Notes under the pieces: generated by a model
The model's database searches: none
Seen by the model: the letters and a program-made list of their open reading frames with translations, nothing else
Told to the model about the DNA's origin: nothing
Part shown: in pieces, positions 61,344 to 64,000 of the stretch
Numbering within the stretch: the first letter of the stretch is position 1
Layout: each line of letters starts with the position of its first letter
From: Cylicocyclus nassatus
Lineage: Eukaryota; Nematoda; Chromadorea; Rhabditida; Strongylidae
Assembly: GCA_958299035.1 (NCBI GenBank)
Contig: CATQJL010000112.1
Coordinates: forward strand, 47,698,941-47,762,940
Direction: 5' to 3'
Length of the DNA: 64,000 bases
Made by a program: the position numbers and the translations under genes

Positions 61344-61739
61344 TCTATATATATATATAACTCAAAAATTGTCAGTTTGGAGGGTATGTGCGTTATAGAA
61401 ACGCGCGCCACTCAACCGATTCAGCTGAAACTTCGCACACATATGTTTTCGACCCTTGCGCAGATGACAGGCTACTTTTTGCGGCGATTCGTTGGGTCCT
61501 TCTATCGATTTATTGATTTGTTTACATTTTCCTAAGGAATTGAAGGGTTATCATGTTCACTCGAGCATTTTTCATACTCATGTAAAGGAGGGCGGTGAAG
61601 CTCATTTTCACCTCAGGATCACGAGGATGCGGTTTCCAAGCGGATGTCCCGGGGTAAGTCATCCTACCATATGAGGCGGGGGGGGGGGGCTCGCAGTGCA
61701 GTGAACCATGGCCCGGGCTGGACCGGGAAAGCCAACTAG
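61344..61739 (+). mobile_element. Short non-autonomous Helitron, 396 bp
   Basis: It starts TCTATATATATATA after an A and ends gggaaagccaaCTAG before T. A hairpin CCCGG-GCTGGA-CCGGG precedes the end. The 5' third contains a stretch (gcacacatatgttttcgacc, ggctactttttg) similar in layout to the other Helitrons here. No coding sequence was seen. Confidence 0.75.
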
Positions 61740-62895
61740 TAGAAAATAAAGATGGTGTAAAGGATGGAATAAAAGAGATCTTAGATCCAGCTCGACCTCT
61801 GATGGCATCTGGAGCTGTGCATAAAACTTTAGCAGACCCACCAACGTTTCTCGTCGCTTTGGGGCGCCATCTAAGCACCAGCCAATCCGCTTAGTGCAAA
61901 ACGCGTATTACTAATTTGTCATTAGGCGTCACGTACAGCGAATCTGTGTAATCATACAAAATTTCTTCTTACCTATGATGCGGCAGATGACAAACTGCTG
62001 TTTGTGCGCGTTTTGCACGAAACGGATCAAGTATGGTGGGTGCTTACCGCGCAGAAATTTTGAGAAGCAGACGCGGCCCGTGCAACGAATTCACGTCTCA
62101 AAACTTTTCTTTCTCGCTCAGTGGTTCTCCACTCCACTGTTTCTGTGTTTTATATGTTCCATGTTTCTGTCATCATCCTGGTGCATTCTTAAGTGTTCAG
62201 AGGTTGTTCCTACAAAATCGAAGAATAAGGTTTTGATTTATAGGTGTGTCTTCTCTATACTTTTCCGTGCATCTGCATAGTTGTTGCAGTTCAAAAATCG
62301 TCACCTTACAAGTGCAGTTGTTTTAAGTGGCTAATGATATGTCGTATCTCACTCATTTCACCACCTCAAACAAATCACGGGAACTTCCCGAGGGGCAAGC
62401 CAATCTGCCAAACTTCCCGAGGGTTTCATTCAGCACGTAAGTGAATGGAGCCGTAAAAATGGGAACTTTCCGAAAACTTTGACGTCAAAACCAACACAGT
62501 TAGGAACTTCCCGAGGAAGTCCTCGAAAAGTTCTGCAAAATGCAGAACCTCGAGGATAGATTTGAGGGAACTTCCGCAGAGCTGTTTAAACAGTTCTGTT
62601 TGCTTGTTTTGCAAGCAAGACTATCTGCATCATAATGATAAGCTTAAAGTTTGATAATCTAAAGCTTAAGGTGCTTCATTTCTGTCTATCACCATCTGAA
62701 GGAAGGTAACTGTTATAATATCGATACCTAATAGTATAGTATAGTCATCCTTGTGTCACCTCAATGCGATATGTGTTGAGGAACACAAATTGAAATTCCG
62801 GATCCCGCTGGGGTCTCACCGTGCCATACTTGCTAAAATGTGATGAAAAACTGCTTGTTTTCGATGATTTCATGCTCTTTTCTTTCGTTATAACT
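61740..62895. other. Stretch without recognised genes
   Basis: Several scattered copies of aacttcccgagg occur (62380, 62413, 62503 and variants), suggesting a short interspersed motif. No gene was recognised. Confidence 0.3.
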
Positions 62896-63276
62896 CTACG
62901 AACGGTCTAACTTTCGATGATTTGTTGTCTTTGTAGGTCCTGCATGCCGTTTTGGATCGAACATCTCTTCATCACTTTTAATTTCTGGTAACTCAGACAA
63001 ATCGAGGGAACTTCCTAAGGGGCAAGCTGGCGGCCTGCATGCCGTTTTGGATGCTTTCTCCAGTTGTCGTATGTAAAAAGAGTAGAGTATCTTGTCGTAT
63101 GTAAAAAGAGTAGAGTATCTATCTCTTTGGCAGTAAGAGATCGTCTTCCTTCTCACTGGTGTCGAGGATTGCGCTGTTGGCGCCGATTTTTCATTTAGAA
63201 GCTTTATATCGATAGTGGGATTGAGAAGGAAGTTAAAAGTCGTACTGCCTAAGTTAAAGAGCCGTGCATACTTCAC
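62896..63276 (-). CDS. Unassigned open frame, 126 codons
   Basis: The frame has protein-like composition (LDLSELPEIKSDEEMF). It contains a 31-bp tandem duplication at 63065-63119 that produces a repeated LFTYDKI/SFYIRQ-like stretch, and its start overlaps the end of a MITE-like terminus at about 63260. The phrase tgcatgccgttttggat occurs twice within it. It is more likely a decayed or chance frame than a gene. Confidence 0.22.
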   Translation of the reverse strand: MKYARLFNLGSTTFNFLLNPTIDIKLLNEKSAPTAQSSTPVRRKTISYCQRDRYSTLFTYDKILYSFYIRQLEKASKTACRPPACPLGSSLDLSELPEIKSDEEMFDPKRHAGPTKTTNHRKLDRS

Positions 63277-63776
63277 GCGATTTCAGTCGCGACGCGAGGC
63301 AGTTCGCCAGAAGTTTTCACGACACTAGCAAACTGCACATGCATAGTGTGTGTAAGCTTTATCTACTCAAATAATTCCAGTTTCCGGATATCCTTAGGCA
63401 AATCTGAGGAAGAACGCGAAAAAGATTCGACTTTCTGCTAAAGCTAAAAACAGTTTATTGCTCCCAAATCAGGATCTGCATCGCAGAAGCACTGTAAATT
63501 TTTTAATAACGTTGATTTTTGCCTCTGAAATCAGTTTTGCAGCGAAGACATCCGCTATTACCGTTTGCGCCAAGGGAAACTTGTGCCATCAACTTTATCT
63601 ACGCATTTACGTATTTTTTCCTGAAATACAAAACGACGCAGGTCGATTCGGTAGAGAAGACAAGGCATGCATGACGAAATCGAATGGAGGAGACAAGCGC
63701 TGCACATGAAGGAGATTCGATCTTGAAGTTTTACGCGTCCATACCATAATTATCATTCTTTTTGATGCCATATCAC

Positions 63777-63887
63777 ATGATGCTTCTTCTCATCCTCACT
63801 GCTTGCGCTTGCCTACCGTCAGTACATGCTACTTCATATCTCATTATGGTACTCCATCCGCATCATTCAGGCACTGTTGTAATTTAA
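63777..63887 (+). CDS. Possible first exon with a signal peptide
   Basis: ATG at 63777 (a second ATG at 63780) opens a frame beginning MMLLLILTACACLPSVHATS, a good signal peptide with a likely cleavage after SVHA. The frame stops after 36 codons, so it would need a donor such as the gtactc after codon 24. The product is unknown. If real, the gene continues beyond the right end of the window. Confidence 0.3.
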   Translation: MMLLLILTACACLPSVHATSYLIMVLHPHHSGTVVI

Positions 63888-64000
63888 TGTTGGAAACATG
63901 CTAAAAAGATTTTCTCGGTGCATTTCGTCAATGTACTCTATTGTGCTCTAACAAGAAATGATAAAGGATATCTGTGTTTTGCGTATTTTTGAGCTGAGCA

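Overview
The window looks like nuclear DNA of a nematode, most likely a clade V (strongylid or hookworm-like) species. The species call is inference. Three observations support a nematode: a 22-nt nematode SL1 spliced-leader sequence is embedded at 26846-26867; one gene has short (48-147 bp) GT-AG introns beside a few long ones full of foldback elements; and the repeats are nematode-type (Helitrons, mariner-like MITEs, RTE-like LINE remains). I see no bacterial genes, rRNA, convincing tRNA or CRISPR array.

Only one host gene can be read end to end. It is a type I phosphatidylinositol-4-phosphate 5-kinase (ppk-1 orthologue) on the minus strand at 8273-14452. I could join 15 coding exons into a 1590-nt reading frame (529 codons plus stop), with every junction on a GT donor and AG acceptor. 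A second minus-strand locus at about 18.9-22.2 kb has exon-like pieces of an unidentified multi-pass membrane protein. Near the right end a short ORF (63777) starts with a signal peptide.

The rest is mostly mobile DNA. 1-4656: a 4.64-kb hAT-like non-autonomous element with self-complementary 37-nt termini and a perfect 8-bp target duplication. 4.7-5.8 kb: mariner-type MITEs. 8.3-14.5 kb: the kinase gene. 15.8-17.0 kb: a palindromic Helitron. 18.6-25.1 kb: foldback MITEs around the membrane-protein exons. 25.3-27.8 kb: a MITE, a LINE 3' end, then a palindromic element holding an SL1-capped processed pseudogene of the proteasome lid subunit DSS1/SEM1. 28.5-33.8 kb: Helitron pieces, a decayed Pif1-type Helitron helicase and a degenerate tandem array. 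33.8-43.1 kb: foldback elements. 44.2-50.8 kb: two mariner-like copies in opposite orientation with nested MITEs, and a pair of inverted satellite blocks each bounded by a TTCGAA-rich array. 51.6-55.5 kb: a 3.8-kb inverted duplication with 1287-bp arms, one arm carrying a 25-bp exact match to the SMART cDNA/PCR primer (an assembly or library artefact). 56.6-57.8 kb: an RTE-like reverse transcriptase pseudogene. 58-64 kb: MITEs, a tandem repeat, a decayed unidentified ORF, a CA microsatellite and a short Helitron.

The most notable points are the retroposed trans-spliced DSS1 mRNA, the adapter-marked palindrome, the hairpin-ended hAT-like element, the Helitrons that are palindromes of themselves, and the readable order of nested insertions at 47.4-49.3 kb.
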